A stretch of 64,000 bases of DNA from Lepidostoma basale. Lineage: Eukaryota; Arthropoda; Insecta; Trichoptera; Lepidostomatidae. Position numbers and translations under genes: made by a program. The stretch is from NCBI GenBank assembly GCA_022606425.2, contig JAHDVF020000749.1:87834-151833 (forward strand), written 5' to 3'. The notes beneath the pieces are model-generated. The model was not told the DNA's origin and made no database searches. It saw only the letters and a program-made list of their open reading frames with translations. This document shows, piece by piece, positions 31,930 through 41,870 of the stretch. The stretch's first letter is position 1. Each line of letters begins with the position of its first letter.

Positions 31930-32220
31930 TATTAAATAGTCAATTGTTTTGATACTTCAACATTATTACTGTTAAAATTAAAAACACTGTTATAATATCA
32001 CAATTTCTTTTTGTTCACTGAGAGTGTCGCGACAGCTGTTTCGCCAACCGATGTTGGCATCATCAGGTGTTACAATAAACTGTTACAATAAACAGTTTAT
32101 TGTAACACCTGATGATGCCAACATCGGTTGGCGAAACAGCTGTCGCGAAACTCTCAGTGGATAAAAAGAAATTGTGATATTATAACAGTTTTTTTTTAAT
32201 TTTAACAGTAATAACGTTTT
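31930..32220. mobile_element. MITE-B copy 3 with perfect 56-bp palindrome
   Basis: Arms 32028-32083 and 32092-32147 are exactly complementary over 56 bp with an 8-nt loop. Outer arms continue imperfectly to ACATTATTACTGTTAAAAT on the left and AATTTTAACAGTAATAACG on the right. The core is shared with copies at 24180 and 25235. Confidence 0.9.
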
Positions 32221-32475
32221 TATTAATAAAATAACATATTGAACATTGATTATTTTGATAAGTATCAGTAATTTATTTTTTAGATAAAATTTCAATTGAA
32301 ATGTTGGTGCAGTATTGATATAATATTTTATAATCGAACGAAAAGCTTACGAATCGATTTTTATTAATTAATAAATATAAAAACGAACAGTGTTAACTCG
32401 TGATAAATTTTTATGGTGTTGTACGTGATCGGGATAATGTGAAGTGTAAGCTGGGGTGATGACGTGACAGGTCCG

Positions 32476-32571
32476 ATGCTGGGAGAGTCCCAGGAAGGGC
32501 CAGAGCGGAGGAAGCCGCCCATCCCGCCGCCCAGGTGGAAGCGGCTGGCGAGGATAGCCGCCTCCAAACAG
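32476..32571 (+). CDS. baz: Putative alternative first coding exon of par-3
   Basis: An ATG at 32476 opens 32 codons (MLGESQEGPERRK, then PPIPPPRWKRLARIAASKQ) ending exactly at a donor (AAACAG|GTGAAG) in phase 0. Exon 45365-45568 begins in phase 0, so the peptide would continue into GSESWVVVRN. The exon is GC-rich, proline- and arginine-rich, and stands out from AT-rich flanks. It would replace the first part of the CR1 domain. A CAG at 32468-32470 could be an acceptor for a 101-nt internal exon, but it has no pyrimidine tract. Assignment to par-3 is inference from phase, strand and order. Confidence 0.45.
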
Positions 32572-32579
32572 GTGAAGCA

Positions 32580-33180
32580 ACTAACTAGGGTGTAACTGTG
32601 CTATTTTATTGCGTTCAATACAATCACGCTATAGTACCACGCTGTCCCACGCTATATCTGGTTGTTCTCAAAGTTTTTTAAAAGTGTAATATTAATTGTT
32701 TTTTGGGACGTTTCGGAGATCGTTGCAGTCTCCAACTTTAACTCGATTTTTGGTAAGATATACCAATGTAGGACACAAAATGCCGAACACTCCCCTAGTG
32801 TAACGGAAAGCCTGATGACTACAGTCAACAGGCCGGCTTCTCCTGGAGAGTTTTAAGTGGTTTCCTAAGAGCAAATGCTGAGAAGTTCCTGATTGGTCCA
32901 CTTAACATATCCCTCCTGATCCCAACACTTTAAGACAAATTAAGATTAAATAATTGCAGAAAAATCCATTTGATGATATTATAAACCTTGTACATTATAA
33001 GCAAGGTAAAAAATAAAGCACTCCCATCTAAAAAAAAAAAAGTCTCCAACTTTAGGGTAGTTATGCAATGATCTCTGAAACGTAGGTCGAAAAGTACAAG
33101 TTACACGGATATATATACAAAATCCCAAAAAACGTATTTCCCTTCCAACGGTAATAATGATTGTTGATACTAACGTGTTT
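32580..33180. other. No gene identified
   Basis: Intronic-looking sequence downstream of the putative 32476 exon. No coding region or familiar repeat is recognised. Confidence 0.4.
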
Positions 33181-33182
33181 TT

Positions 33183-33310
33183 TTTTAACTTACTAACCAT
33201 CACGCCATTTCTCTGTAGAGTTAGGCAAATAGGAGGAACCGGCACACTGTTGTTTCCCAAAACTCTTCTCGCCTCTTCAATATTCATACATCGTAATATC
33301 CACGCACAGA
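33183..33310 (-). mobile_element. LINE-A 3' fragment
   Basis: TTACTAACCATCACGCCATT, GGCACACTGTTGTTTCCC and TTCATACATCGTAATATCC are a decayed reverse copy of the LINE-A end. Confidence 0.65.
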
Positions 33311-33319
33311 CTTTCTAAA

Positions 33320-33788
33320 GTCGAGAGTATTTGTCCCCTGAACGTACCTTCACTAATATGAAAGACGTCGATCTCCGAGGAGATCGCGTTCAGCAAACTA
33401 ATTGCTCTTCCCACCGGTGTCACCAGAGGCAGATTAGTTCTGGCGGCCGGTAGGTAAAATAATCTGTGCTGTCGCTGTCGGAGATATCTATCAGGGACAA
33501 AAAACCAACACCCTCCAGCACGGCCGAGTTCTCGAAATATTCCCTAATTAATCTTAAGAAATGGGTTATGAGGTACTCATCTCTTCGAAGCTGTAAAGAA
33601 TTGGTTCTCAGCATTCCCAAAAGAAATGCCGTGGGATAGAGCCATAACTACCATACTCCCTCATGTAGAGATACCTCGGAATTTTTTTCTTATCCTCTCC
33701 AGCCTAACGGAGTATCTCGTCTCGTGTGGACTCCATATTACAGAATCACTTTCGAGTCTGCTCCGAATCACTCTGGTGACACCGTTGT
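33320..33788 (-). mobile_element. LINE-J (Jockey/R1-like) C-terminal part
   Basis: The minus strand encodes VTRVIRSRLESDSVIWSPH, RYSVRLERIRKKF, YLITHFLRLIREYFENSAV and LEGVGFLSLID. This is the tail that follows the reverse transcriptase in Jockey/I-type LINEs. The adjoining RT piece at 33790 is on the opposite strand. A second copy is at 38330-38910. Confidence 0.7.
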
Positions 33789-33789
33789 A

Positions 33790-34000
33790 TAGTGAGCACA
33801 TTGGGATCTCTGAAAATTCTTCCACTCCTCTTCACCATCTTCATAAATCATATTGTGAAGGTGATAAACTTCTCGCGTTTTCTTTTATTTGCCGATGATC
33901 TGAAATTATTCCTAGAAATTAACAATCCAGACGGCTGTCTTCTCCTCCAGTCGGACGTATTGTTAACTGGAGTCACAGTAATTCAATGTCTCTAAGTGCG
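33790..34000 (+). mobile_element. LINE-J reverse-transcriptase piece, inverted
   Basis: The plus strand reads PLLFTIFINHIVKVINFSRF and LLFADDLKLFLEINNPDGC, including the FADD catalytic motif. Its orientation is opposite to the neighbouring C-terminal part. Confidence 0.75.
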
Positions 34001-34109
34001 TTATGCTATCTTTTCTAGATCATTGAGACGGAGAATAATGGATGTGTGAGAAAGAAATATGGTTTGAAAGATATATGTTCTATTAATTTAGAAATTAACT
34101 AAATTAATT

Positions 34110-34535
34110 AATTTAAAGTAGAATAAATGCAGTAGAAATGAGATCTCTTAGACGATTGTGTGGATACTCTGTGTATGATAGATTGAGAATGAAAATATAA
34201 GAAGTGAATGCGGTGCGAATAATGAAAGGATCATTAAGATGCTTTGGACACATGGAAAGAATGAATGAAGAAAGAATGGTAAAAAATTATATGTTAACGA
34301 TGTAAATGGAACCAGAAATAGAGGAAGAACGAGGAAAACGTGGCTCGATAAAATAAATCAAATATTGAATGCCGGCCATGTGAGGAGTCAGAAAAAAGAC
34401 GCGCGTGCATGGCACGATGTATGAATGTTTAGGAAGCGAGAGAAATATGTCAGGAAAGAAAACTGTGGCAGTCCATTCTTTCTCCCCACCCCTTCGAGGA
34501 GACGGCGTGATGGTTAGTTAATTAGTTAGTTTTTT
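34110..34535 (+). mobile_element. LINE-A 3' fragment
   Basis: This starts at AATAAATGCAGTAGAAATGA (NAVEMRSLRR) and runs through GGACACATGGAAAGAATGAA, GAGGAAAACGTGGCTCGATA and GTGGCAGTCCATTCTTTCTC to GGCGTGATGGTTAGTTAATT. Frameshifts are present. Confidence 0.85.
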
Positions 34536-35290
34536 TCTATTAATTTACAAATGTATGATTTGAACGGTTATGTGTCGGAAATATAGTTTTTTTATCTCTC
34601 TCGACTCGAATGATTCAGATTCGTATCATCATTATTAGACGGTGTCTTGTTTCATGTATTGTATTGTACAATGAATGTCAAATTCAATATGTTCCGCTTT
34701 TTTCCGGTCTACATCATTCGTACTAAAAATTAACATTAATTTACTGTTGCTTGTTTACGATACTGAAACAGAACTCCCTCGTCAATTGCGGCCATGGTGT
34801 ATATTTTGTTGTACTTTTATATTTACGCTCTTTCGCCCCGGAGCCAGCGGGGGGTCGGAGTATGCAGATACTAATTATATCTACGCCACAAAGCGCGCAA
34901 GAAAGAAGACAGCCATTGAAAATCCAGTTATTCGTTTACCTTCCTCGTACGACCATATTTAAACGCTGCGGACTTGTTTTTTAGCACCGGAATTTCTACC
35001 GGTCCATTCGGATGGTGTCGATTGGCCTACGCCATAGTTTCCTAAACTGCCTTGACCCATGGCAGTTTAGGAAACTATGGCGTCCAACTATGGCAAATAA
35101 TCCTACAAGCCCTCCAGGAAATTTACCTCTTTTAAATTCAATTAATTCAAAATGTTGTATTATTTTATGTGTATATCCAGTGGTATAAGTAAAAACTAGT
35201 CTGTCAATGCCAGCTAGTCTGGAGAAACCGGCCGCTGTCGAAAAAACATTTAAAATTATTCATTAGAAATTAATAAATTTTAAGAATAAT
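34536..35290. other. No gene identified, except the hairpin at 35030
   Basis: AT-rich with one GC-rich patch (34830-34870). No convincing coding sequence. Confidence 0.4.
35030..35082. repeat. Perfect 22-bp hairpin
   Basis: CGCCATAGTTTCCTAAACTG-CC at 35030-35051 is exactly complementary to 35061-35082, leaving a 9-nt loop. No wider inverted repeat is visible around it. It could be the remains of a foldback element or a transcribed hairpin. Confidence 0.85.
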
Positions 35291-35295
35291 ACCAT

Positions 35296-35530
35296 CAGTG
35301 GTGGTACCTCCATAGAAGCCCAGAAGCCCGGCTTGCGTAAGAAATTTTGAATCAATCTAAGTAATCATGTCCTTGCATAAACCAACAACCCACCAAATCA
35401 CCTTCCAAAAATGTTACCATCAGAAGTAAGAGGCATAGCCACAAGAGCTGAACCTCTGTAAGCCAGAAGAGGTTTTGATTCAAAATTACGCAAGTCGGGC
35501 TTCTGGGCTTCTATGGGAGTACCGCCACTG
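35296..35530. mobile_element. hAT-type MITE, copy 3
   Basis: This 235-bp copy has a CAGTGGTGGTACCTCCATAG left end, a GGGAGTACCGCCACTG right end and perfect 8-bp flanks AATACCAT (35288-35295 and 35531-35538). The interior is shared with copies at 17513 and 30154. Confidence 0.9.
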
Positions 35531-35624
35531 AATACCATAAGAGTGTTACTACCCATATCGGTAATGTATCTAATTCCTAACATTACAAAATCGTTGATAG
35601 TATTATATTTAATAAAACCTAACC

Positions 35625-35771
35625 AACCATCACGCCGTCTCCCCGAAAGGGTAGGCAGAAATAATGAACTGCCACACTTTAACCGATGCGGCACTCCATC
35701 CTTCTCTTTTCGCCCCGCGGGAGACGCGGTGTAATGGGTTGCGAACCTCGTCGCCACCAATAGGCATCTCC
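35625..35771 (-). mobile_element. SINE-L copy
   Basis: CATCACGCCGTCTCCCCGAA, GAACTGCCACACTTTAACCG, CGGGAGACGCGGTGTAATGG and TAGGCATCTCCC: full body, short tail (CTAACCAACC). Confidence 0.8.
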
Positions 35772-36066
35772 CGATATATTTAATTGTAAGGCGAAAATTA
35801 GGTACGTGGGTACACTGTGCAATAAAAGGTTTTAGAATATTTAATATAAACTAGTTGTCCTCTTGGTTCCTTTCATTAACCCCGGAAGAGCTGATGTGCC
35901 CACTTTGGGAACCTGTGGCCCACGCCGTTCTAATCCCAGTGACAAGTGCCAACAGCGCTCCGGCGATAATGGTTTCTAGTTGAACGAGTGAGATTTCTCG
36001 CAATCGGTACCGTCCAAGAAATCTACAATTAAAATAAACACGTACAAAAAATATTATAAGTTATTG
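35772..36066. other. No gene identified
   Basis: A GC-richer patch at 35875-36000 is not recognised. Confidence 0.35.
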
Positions 36067-36067
36067 T

Positions 36068-36320
36068 TTCCAAAAGACTCCCTTCACATCCTAACCCCAA
36101 AATAAAATACCTCTCAAATTACGACCCAAACACCTCCAGCCGCCACAAACGCCCAAAATCGATCCTCCTTCAGAGGAACACTCCGGGCCACACAAATCAT
36201 GCCCCCGCATAAACTAACAACCCACCGAGTCACCTTCCAACAATGTTCCTATTAGACGTAAGAAGAATAGCCACATGAGCTGAACCTCTGTTAGCCAGAA
36301 GATCCAAGTCCAAGTCCAAG
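36068..36320. repeat. Dispersed repeat sharing hAT-MITE interior
   Basis: CTCCCTTCACATCCTAACCC, CACCTCCAGCCGCCACAAAC, CCTCCTTCAGAGGAACACTC and GAGCTGAACCTCTGTTAGCC match 52866-53115 nearly throughout. The right half overlaps the interior of the hAT MITE (CATGCCCCCGCATAAACTAA), so the two families are related. No terminal repeats remain. Confidence 0.75.
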
Positions 36321-36629
36321 TTGAACAATAATGCAAAACCCCATTTTAAGTATTGTATGCCGATGATATTATATAAAAAGAAATACTTAAATCAGTATTT
36401 CTTATGGATATTTATTAATGAGCTCGATCTGCTCGCTATTTGCCGAGTAAATGGTTTTCACAATAACACACTTTAGCTTTTATTTAAATAGATTTACCAA
36501 ACAGATGGTTTTAATACTTCCCAACTCAGGTAACCCGTTCTACTTCTTCTTCTCAGTTATATTCCTCATATTAGTGATTCTTTCTAAATTTTATTTATCA
36601 CGCATTCATCCGCCTTACATTTTTCTTAC

Positions 36630-36812
36630 TTAATCATTAGATATTCTATCACACATTGTTTTTCCGCCCATTCTTCTTAGTGAACTCATTTTTAAGGCAT
36701 TTATCCTACTTTCAACCTTCGTCTGCCAACTCCAAGCTTCACTTCCATACATAAGGGTCGCACTAGAACTCCACTGTGCACTGCCACCTTTGCTTCAGTC
36801 GATATAACATTA
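36630..36812 (-). mobile_element. LINE-A internal fragment
   Basis: ATTCTTCTTAGTGAACTCAT, GTCTGCCAACTCCAAGCTTC and CTTCCATACATAAGGGTCG match the reverse of the TLMYGSEAW / INAIEMRSLRR region. Confidence 0.65.
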
Positions 36813-36814
36813 TT

Positions 36815-37360
36815 ATTATTATTTTGAATCGCTCTTTACATCATGACAGCATGAGCCAAATCGATGTAAAGGGTATTATAGCTATCATAGGGATTCTCGT
36901 GACATTTTTTTTATTTTTTATATAGGAACATAGAAATTCCCGCCACATACCCGAGGCTGTTATAGGGCGTAGCGGCGCCCTTTTATCAGCCTCGCTCGTA
37001 CACTCCCTGGGCCTGTCCCCGGTCCATCCGGGACTTACATTTAAATACGGCAACAACAAGGGGGTGCCAGACCACATTTAATCTACTCAATTTCACTTCT
37101 ATGCTCCGCTGTACTTTATTGAATAAATAAATAAGCATAATATATAATACATGAACATTTCATAAAAGATAAAATATACACCGCAGGAATATACATTCTC
37201 GTGACATGTGATAGGTAGCTAATCTCTCGCCATTTTATTGTCACGTGAATTCTACGTCAGACCAAAGACAGTGTGACAATTATACTGCCCTCGCCGGGAA
37301 TCAAACCCGGAACCTTCGGGGTGGTAATCAATCCACTTAACACCGGCCACGAAGGTCGTA
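36815..37360 (-). mobile_element. SINE-T split by a retroposon
   Basis: The 3' part (36815-36905: TTACATCATGACAGCATGAG, TCGATGTAAAGGGTATTATA) and the 5' part (37195-37360: GATAGGTAGCTAATCTCTCG, CGGGAATCAAACCCGGAACC, GGCCACGAAGGTC) are separated by 36906-37194. Confidence 0.85.
36906..37194 (-). mobile_element. Unassigned poly(A) retroposon with 13-bp duplication
   Basis: This 289-bp insert begins on the plus strand with a T-rich tract (poly-A of a minus-strand retroposon). It is bounded by exact 13-bp repeats ATTCTCGTGACAT at 36893-36905 and 37195-37207. The body (GTACACTCCCTGGGCCTGTC, AGCGGCGCCCTTTTATCAGC) is GC-richer and not similar to anything else in the window. It could be a SINE, a processed transcript or a LINE 3' end. 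Confidence 0.8.
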
Positions 37361-38329
37361 ATAACATATCTTAATGTATATTAATTGACTTTTAATGTAC
37401 TTTAATACGTATAAATAACCTAGGAGTGACGTTTTAAATCTGTGTCATTTGAAATATTTTTACTAACAATTTTTTATACAATGTCAAAGAATACCTAATT
37501 GAATGTAACATAAACATTGACCCGTTTTTATGCAATTTCTAATGTGTTTTTTCGTAAGCGAACAACGTACGCGATGTGCCTCTAAGATTATCTTTGTGCC
37601 ATCACACAGGTCCATTTGAAACTCGAGGGCCCGCATGGCTTTGAAAACTTTTGAAATTCGAAGAAAGGCCATTCCTCGCGTTTCACAAGTGTCTCCCTTT
37701 TCCCACAGTTTCAATAGAGCCACGAGATTTCTCTCTTCAAAGAGATCTCTTCGCGGACGGCCGGTGAATGAGCGAGCGGATGCGATGTGCCTTTCTATAA
37801 TGGCAAAGATTGTTTTTTGCGTTATGTAATTTGAATCGCCTAGTGTAGTATGGTGGCGCGTGTGATTCGGCCTGTAAATTTTCGATGACTGTGTTTTGTG
37901 GTCTTTGTTAAATCATAAAGAACCGGATTAAAAGGAAGAGCGCGCTTCGATCTTTTTTTGAATTGATTATACGGCGTTTTAATGCCGGTTTATTCGTGTA
38001 TAGAATTATACGGTGTTTCAAATGATGCGTTTATGTAACTGACAGGTCGTGGAGGAAGTCGTCTTGGTCAATACAGAACAGCACATACTTCTGCCGGCTC
38101 CGATAATACGAGTATAAATATACGAATTTATTTCACAGAACTCCCCATTTACACCGGTGATACGTTCCACCCGATACCGTATCAAATCAAATCAAATCAA
38201 ATGAGTTAATTATCTCAACATACATTACAAACAATATTAATGTTTACAGCATCTATTCAGTACAGGTAAAATATAATATATACAATATAATACCAGGAAC
38301 GCATGAGAGATGGTTCGAAATTTGGAAGA
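37361..38329. other. Unassigned, moderately complex block
   Basis: No recognised gene or transposon. The 37480-37860 stretch is GC-balanced and contains GCGATGTGCCT twice (37572 and 37783). Short frames on both strands lack known motifs. A small ATCAA/AATCA microsatellite lies near 38184. Confidence 0.35.
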
Positions 38330-38910
38330 CAAGATACTCTCTTAAGTCAAGAGTATTTGTCTTCTGAACGAACGTCTTCTACGAGGAGACCGCATTCAGT
38401 AGACTGATTGCTCTTCCGCCACCAGAAGCAGGTTGGTTCTGGCGGCCAGTAGGTAAAACAATCTATGCTCTCGCTGTAGGAGATGTCGCTGTAGGATTAG
38501 GGACAAAAAGCCCAACATCCTCCAGCACGGCCGAATTCTCGAAATATCCCCTGATTAATCTAAAAAATGGGTTTTGAAATGCCCATCTCTTCGAAGCTTC
38601 AGAGAGTTGGTCCCCAGCATTCCCAATTGAAGTACAGTGGGATGGACCCACAGATAACTACAATACTCCCTCATATATCTCAAATGTTTCTTAACCCTCT
38701 CCAGCATAACGGAATATTTTACAGAACCACTTTCGAGTCTGCTCCGAACCAATGCGTTGTAGGACTCTGTGCACATTGGAATCTCTGAAAACTCCTCCGG
38801 TCCGAACGATGAAGCCCAACATTCTCAGTGCAATGTCACAAATCCTCTCGATATGTGCATGAAAAGTCATCCTACTTTCATAGATGATCCCGAGATCTCT
38901 CATCGTATAT
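38330..38910 (-). mobile_element. LINE-J C-terminal copy
   Basis: The minus strand encodes MRDLGIIYESRMTFHAHIER, DIALRMLGFIVRTGGVF, ALVRSRLESGSVKYSVMLER and KRWAFQNPFFRLIRGYFEN. The order (DLGI-TFHAHIE, then RSRLE...W, then RVKKHL) is the standard post-RT domain of Jockey-like LINEs. Stops and frameshifts make it inactive. Confidence 0.8.
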
Positions 38911-39366
38911 ACATGCTTTTTTCATTTTCATCAATCAAAGTCCAGATCTTTCATCGCACTCTTTGTCCTAGTCCCTTTTTCTTAGTACTGAGTAATATGT
39001 TAAGTACATGCGAGGGATGTAGGAAATTCCAAATTACTGTTAAGCATCGTTACATGAATGTTCTCTTTTTTTAATCGTGTTATTTCGAAATCATGTAAAA
39101 AAAATGTGTAAAAAGGTAGTTCAGTGTATTGTAAATGTACTGTGATTCTGTCTCGTAAGGCTTAAAATTTAAATGATATCTGCCCGGTTGAACGATTCAA
39201 GGTAAAAAGGAAAGGCCCCACAGATAAATGTATTTGGATTTGTGTTTGAATAGCGCGATTACTAGCTTAGTGTGGAGCAATATATCACACTGTCTATGCA
39301 ATATCCGCTGTATTAGAATGTATTATTTTACTTCCAACGGCGTATGAGACTATGCACATATAAGAC
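38911..39366. other. No gene identified
   Basis: AT-rich spacer. Confidence 0.4.
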
Positions 39367-39658
39367 AACTTAACTAACTAACTAACTAACCAACCATCAC
39401 GCCGTTTCCCCGGAGGGGTAAGCACAGAGGATGGATCGCCACACTGTTCTATCCTGACATAATTCTCATGCCTCTTCTAAATTCACACATCGTGTCAAGC
39501 ACGCTCGTCGACTGTTCCTATTTCGAACATGGCCGCCTTTCAGTAATTGATTAATTTGGTCATGTTATTTCTTCCTTGGCCTTCCTCGACCTCTTTTCCC
39601 ATTCACACTACTTGTATATATCTATTTAACCATTCTTCCTTCATCCGTTCGTTCCATC
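39367..39658 (-). mobile_element. LINE-A 3' copy, left member of a head-to-head pair
   Basis: A TAAC-repeat end, CATCACGCCGTTTCCCCGGA, CACACTGTTCTATCCTGACA and GGTCATGTTATTTCTTCCTT. Its broken 5' end meets another LINE-A copy of opposite orientation. Confidence 0.85.
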
Positions 39659-39659
39659 C

Positions 39660-40090
39660 ATTGGTTCCAACCCTTATGTATGGAAGCGAAACATGTATGG
39701 TAGAATATGGATGAGAGCAGAATAAATGCGGTAGAGATGAGATCCCTTAGATATATGTGTTGTAAACCGATGTACGACAGCATTTCGAATGCTGATATCA
39801 GTATTATGAAAGGATCACTACGTTGATTTGGACATATGGATCGCATGGATGAAGAAATAACGGTTAAGAAAGTATATCTTAACGATGTGAATGGATGACG
39901 GAATCAAGGGAGACCGAAGAAACTATGGCATGATCAAATTAATTCATGATCATATTAGAAGTCGAAAGAATCGACGTGCGTGTATGACTCGCCGTATGAA
40001 TGTGTAAGAAACTAAAGAGGTGAGTCAGGATAGCGTAGTGTGGCGGTCCAGTCTTTCTGCCTACCTACTCTTCCCGGGTAACGTGCTGGT
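39660..40090 (+). mobile_element. LINE-A 3' copy, right member of a head-to-head pair
   Basis: CCTTATGTATGGAAGCGAAA, GAGATGAGATCCCTTAGATA, GGACATATGGATCGCATGGA and GTGGCGGTCCAGTCTTTCTG. It ends at GTAACGTGCTGG, a decayed terminus. Confidence 0.8.
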
Positions 40091-40134
40091 TTTATTTGTT
40101 TTATTTTTATTAGATATTTCATGTTTTATAACTA

Positions 40135-40230
40135 TTTAACTAACTCACCATCACGCCCTCTCTTTTTTCGCCCTCGCGGGAGACGGGGTGTGATGAGTTG
40201 CGAACCTCATCGCCACCAATAGGCATCTCC
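40135..40230 (-). mobile_element. SINE-L deleted copy
   Basis: A TAAC tail and CATCACGCCCTC are followed directly by TTTTTTCGCCCTCGCGGGAG and CATCGCCACCAATAGGCATC. The middle (TTTAACCGATGCGG part) is deleted. Confidence 0.75.
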
Positions 40231-40299
40231 CTCTCCTATCATAATTATAAATAGGCAAAAACCCGTACGGTTGTAGTCAAAGCAGGGGAAAGACAGTTG

Positions 40300-40405
40300 A
40301 AATTTGAATTTAGAATACGAGTACAAGAGAGCAAGATATGAATACTTCGATTCTCTGCGAAAGTAATTCGAAATGCACACGACGTGTATGCCAGAGAACG
40401 TTTCT
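40300..40405. repeat. Repeat I (inverted partner at 56090-56195)
   Basis: TTAGAATACGAGTACAAGAG, GATATGAATACTTCGATTCT and AAGTAATTCGAAATGCACAC recur, reverse-complemented, at 56090-56195. The identity of the element is unknown. Confidence 0.65.
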
Positions 40406-40427
40406 GTATTATTTTGTATTTTTTTCT

Positions 40428-40520
40428 GATATTTCCTTTCCCGGTAACATTTCCTTTCCCAGTCAAATTTCCTTTCCCGGTAATATTTCCTTTCCCAGTC
40501 ATATTTCCTTTTCCATTCCC
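40428..40520. repeat. 18-bp minisatellite
   Basis: About five units of TTTCCTTTCCCGGTAATA / TTTCCTTTCCCAGTCAAA alternate, giving a 36-bp higher-order period. On the minus strand it reads as a repetitive ERKYYRERKFDWERK peptide, which is a by-product rather than a gene. Confidence 0.85.
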
Positions 40521-40964
40521 ATTTTCCCGTATTCTCTTTTTTGGTCTGAGGGGAGCTGGTGAGGAGGTTCAAAACTCGTTAATTATAACATCAATTTGTA
40601 TGACAAACAGTGATTCTTAATGTAAAATTTGGTTTACTTTCGTGAATATTTCACGGGTTGCAACTAGTAGGTATAATATTCAAGTGTGCGCTGGATTTGC
40701 ATTGAAATAACGTGAATATTTGATTGGATAAATAGCTTATTCAGTAGTAAGCGTATAAATGTGGTAAATAGACCTGCTCACCGGACTTGACTCCAAACAG
40801 GATTACACACTTTAACATGCCCAGTGCTGCCTTGAGTTTATCGATTAAACGTGAAGCCGTATTCCGTTTATTCATTAGCCTATAAATTCAAGAGATAACG
40901 TACGTGCGTCGTATGCTTTTTCTTTTCTTCAGTACATGTTTTTTTAACCATGTCGGCAACATAA

Positions 40965-41100
40965 TCTTCTTCTTCTTCTTCTTTATTTAGGACTGTGTCC
41001 TGCTATTTCTCGGAGCCTGTTCCTTGGATGCAGATGTCCAACTGTCTCGCCATCTTTTAGGTGGTCTTCCTGCAGGTCGATTTCCTGTTGGTACTTTATT
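40965..41100 (-). mobile_element. LINE 3' scrap with TTC-repeat end
   Basis: A TTC-repeat is followed by GGACTGTGTCCTGCTATTTC and TCTCGCCATCTTTTAGGTGG, then TCTTCCTGCAGGTC. The last part encodes (minus strand) a TGRPPKRW-like tail. Confidence 0.45.
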
Positions 41101-41117
41101 TGCAAAAACAAAAAAAA

Positions 41118-41560
41118 ACATCACGCCGTTTCTCCGCAGGGGTAGGCAGAGAGAATGGATTCATACATTCATACATCGAGTCATACACGCACGTCGATTC
41201 TTCCGGCTTCTGACATGCCCAACCTTTAGTATTTGATTAATTTGGTCATGTCATGTTTTCCTCGGTCTGCCTCGACTTCGTACCCCATTTACATCATTAA
41301 AGTATACTTTCTTAACCATTCATTCTCCATCCATGCGTTCCATATGTCCGAACCAACGTAGCGATCCTTTCATAATTTTGTTCATAATACCTTCTTCCGC
41401 TCTACATTCCTTTCTTATATCAGCATTTGAGATTCTGTCGTATATCGTTCTACCACACATATGTCTTAGGGACCTCATCTCTACCGCATTTATTCTACTC
41501 TCATCCTTCTTCTGCCAGTTGCATGCTTCGCTTCCATACTTTATTTGCGGCTATATTTAT
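41118..41560 (-). mobile_element. LINE-A 3' copy
   Basis: CATCACGCCGTTTCTCCGCA, GTCATACACGCACGTCGATT, ATATGTCCGAACCAACGTAG, CATATGTCTTAGGGACCTCA and CTTCTGCCAGTTGCATGCTT. Its broken 5' end abuts LINE-C at about 41560. Confidence 0.85.
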
Positions 41561-41870
41561 CACTCTTTCAGAACATGCTCTTTCCACATGATCTCTCCAG
41601 TAGCGTCTTCTCAGTCTTCCCCATCGCACGACATCTTCTACATTGCAGATCTTTCTTATTTCAGAATTTCATATTCTGTCTCGGAGTGTCGTTCCCGCAA
41701 CGGACCGGAGAGTCTTCATTTCTGTGGTTCTTAGGAAATTTTTTGTTCTGATGGTGTCAGCTCTTGTTTCTATTCCATATGTCATTATAGGACTACGCAT
41801 GTCTTGTAGATTCGAATTTTGCTCTCCTTTGGCATATTTTTTTAAGAACTTAATCACTGATCAGTATTAT
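41561..41870 (-). mobile_element. LINE-C internal fragment
   Basis: The minus strand encodes SPIMTYGIETRADTIRTKNF, LRTTEMKTLRSVAGTTLRDR and an ICNVEDVVRWGR-like stretch. It is similar to the 60440-61052 copy. Confidence 0.8.

Noticed and set aside
37484..37829. Overlapping frames on both strands (79 aa minus, 64 aa plus)
   Set aside because: No recognised domain and no splice or start context. Composition alone is not enough to call a gene.
40207..40572. 121-codon minus frame with ERKYYRERKFDWERK repeats
   Set aside because: The repeats are the translation of an 18-bp minisatellite and part of a SINE-L copy.
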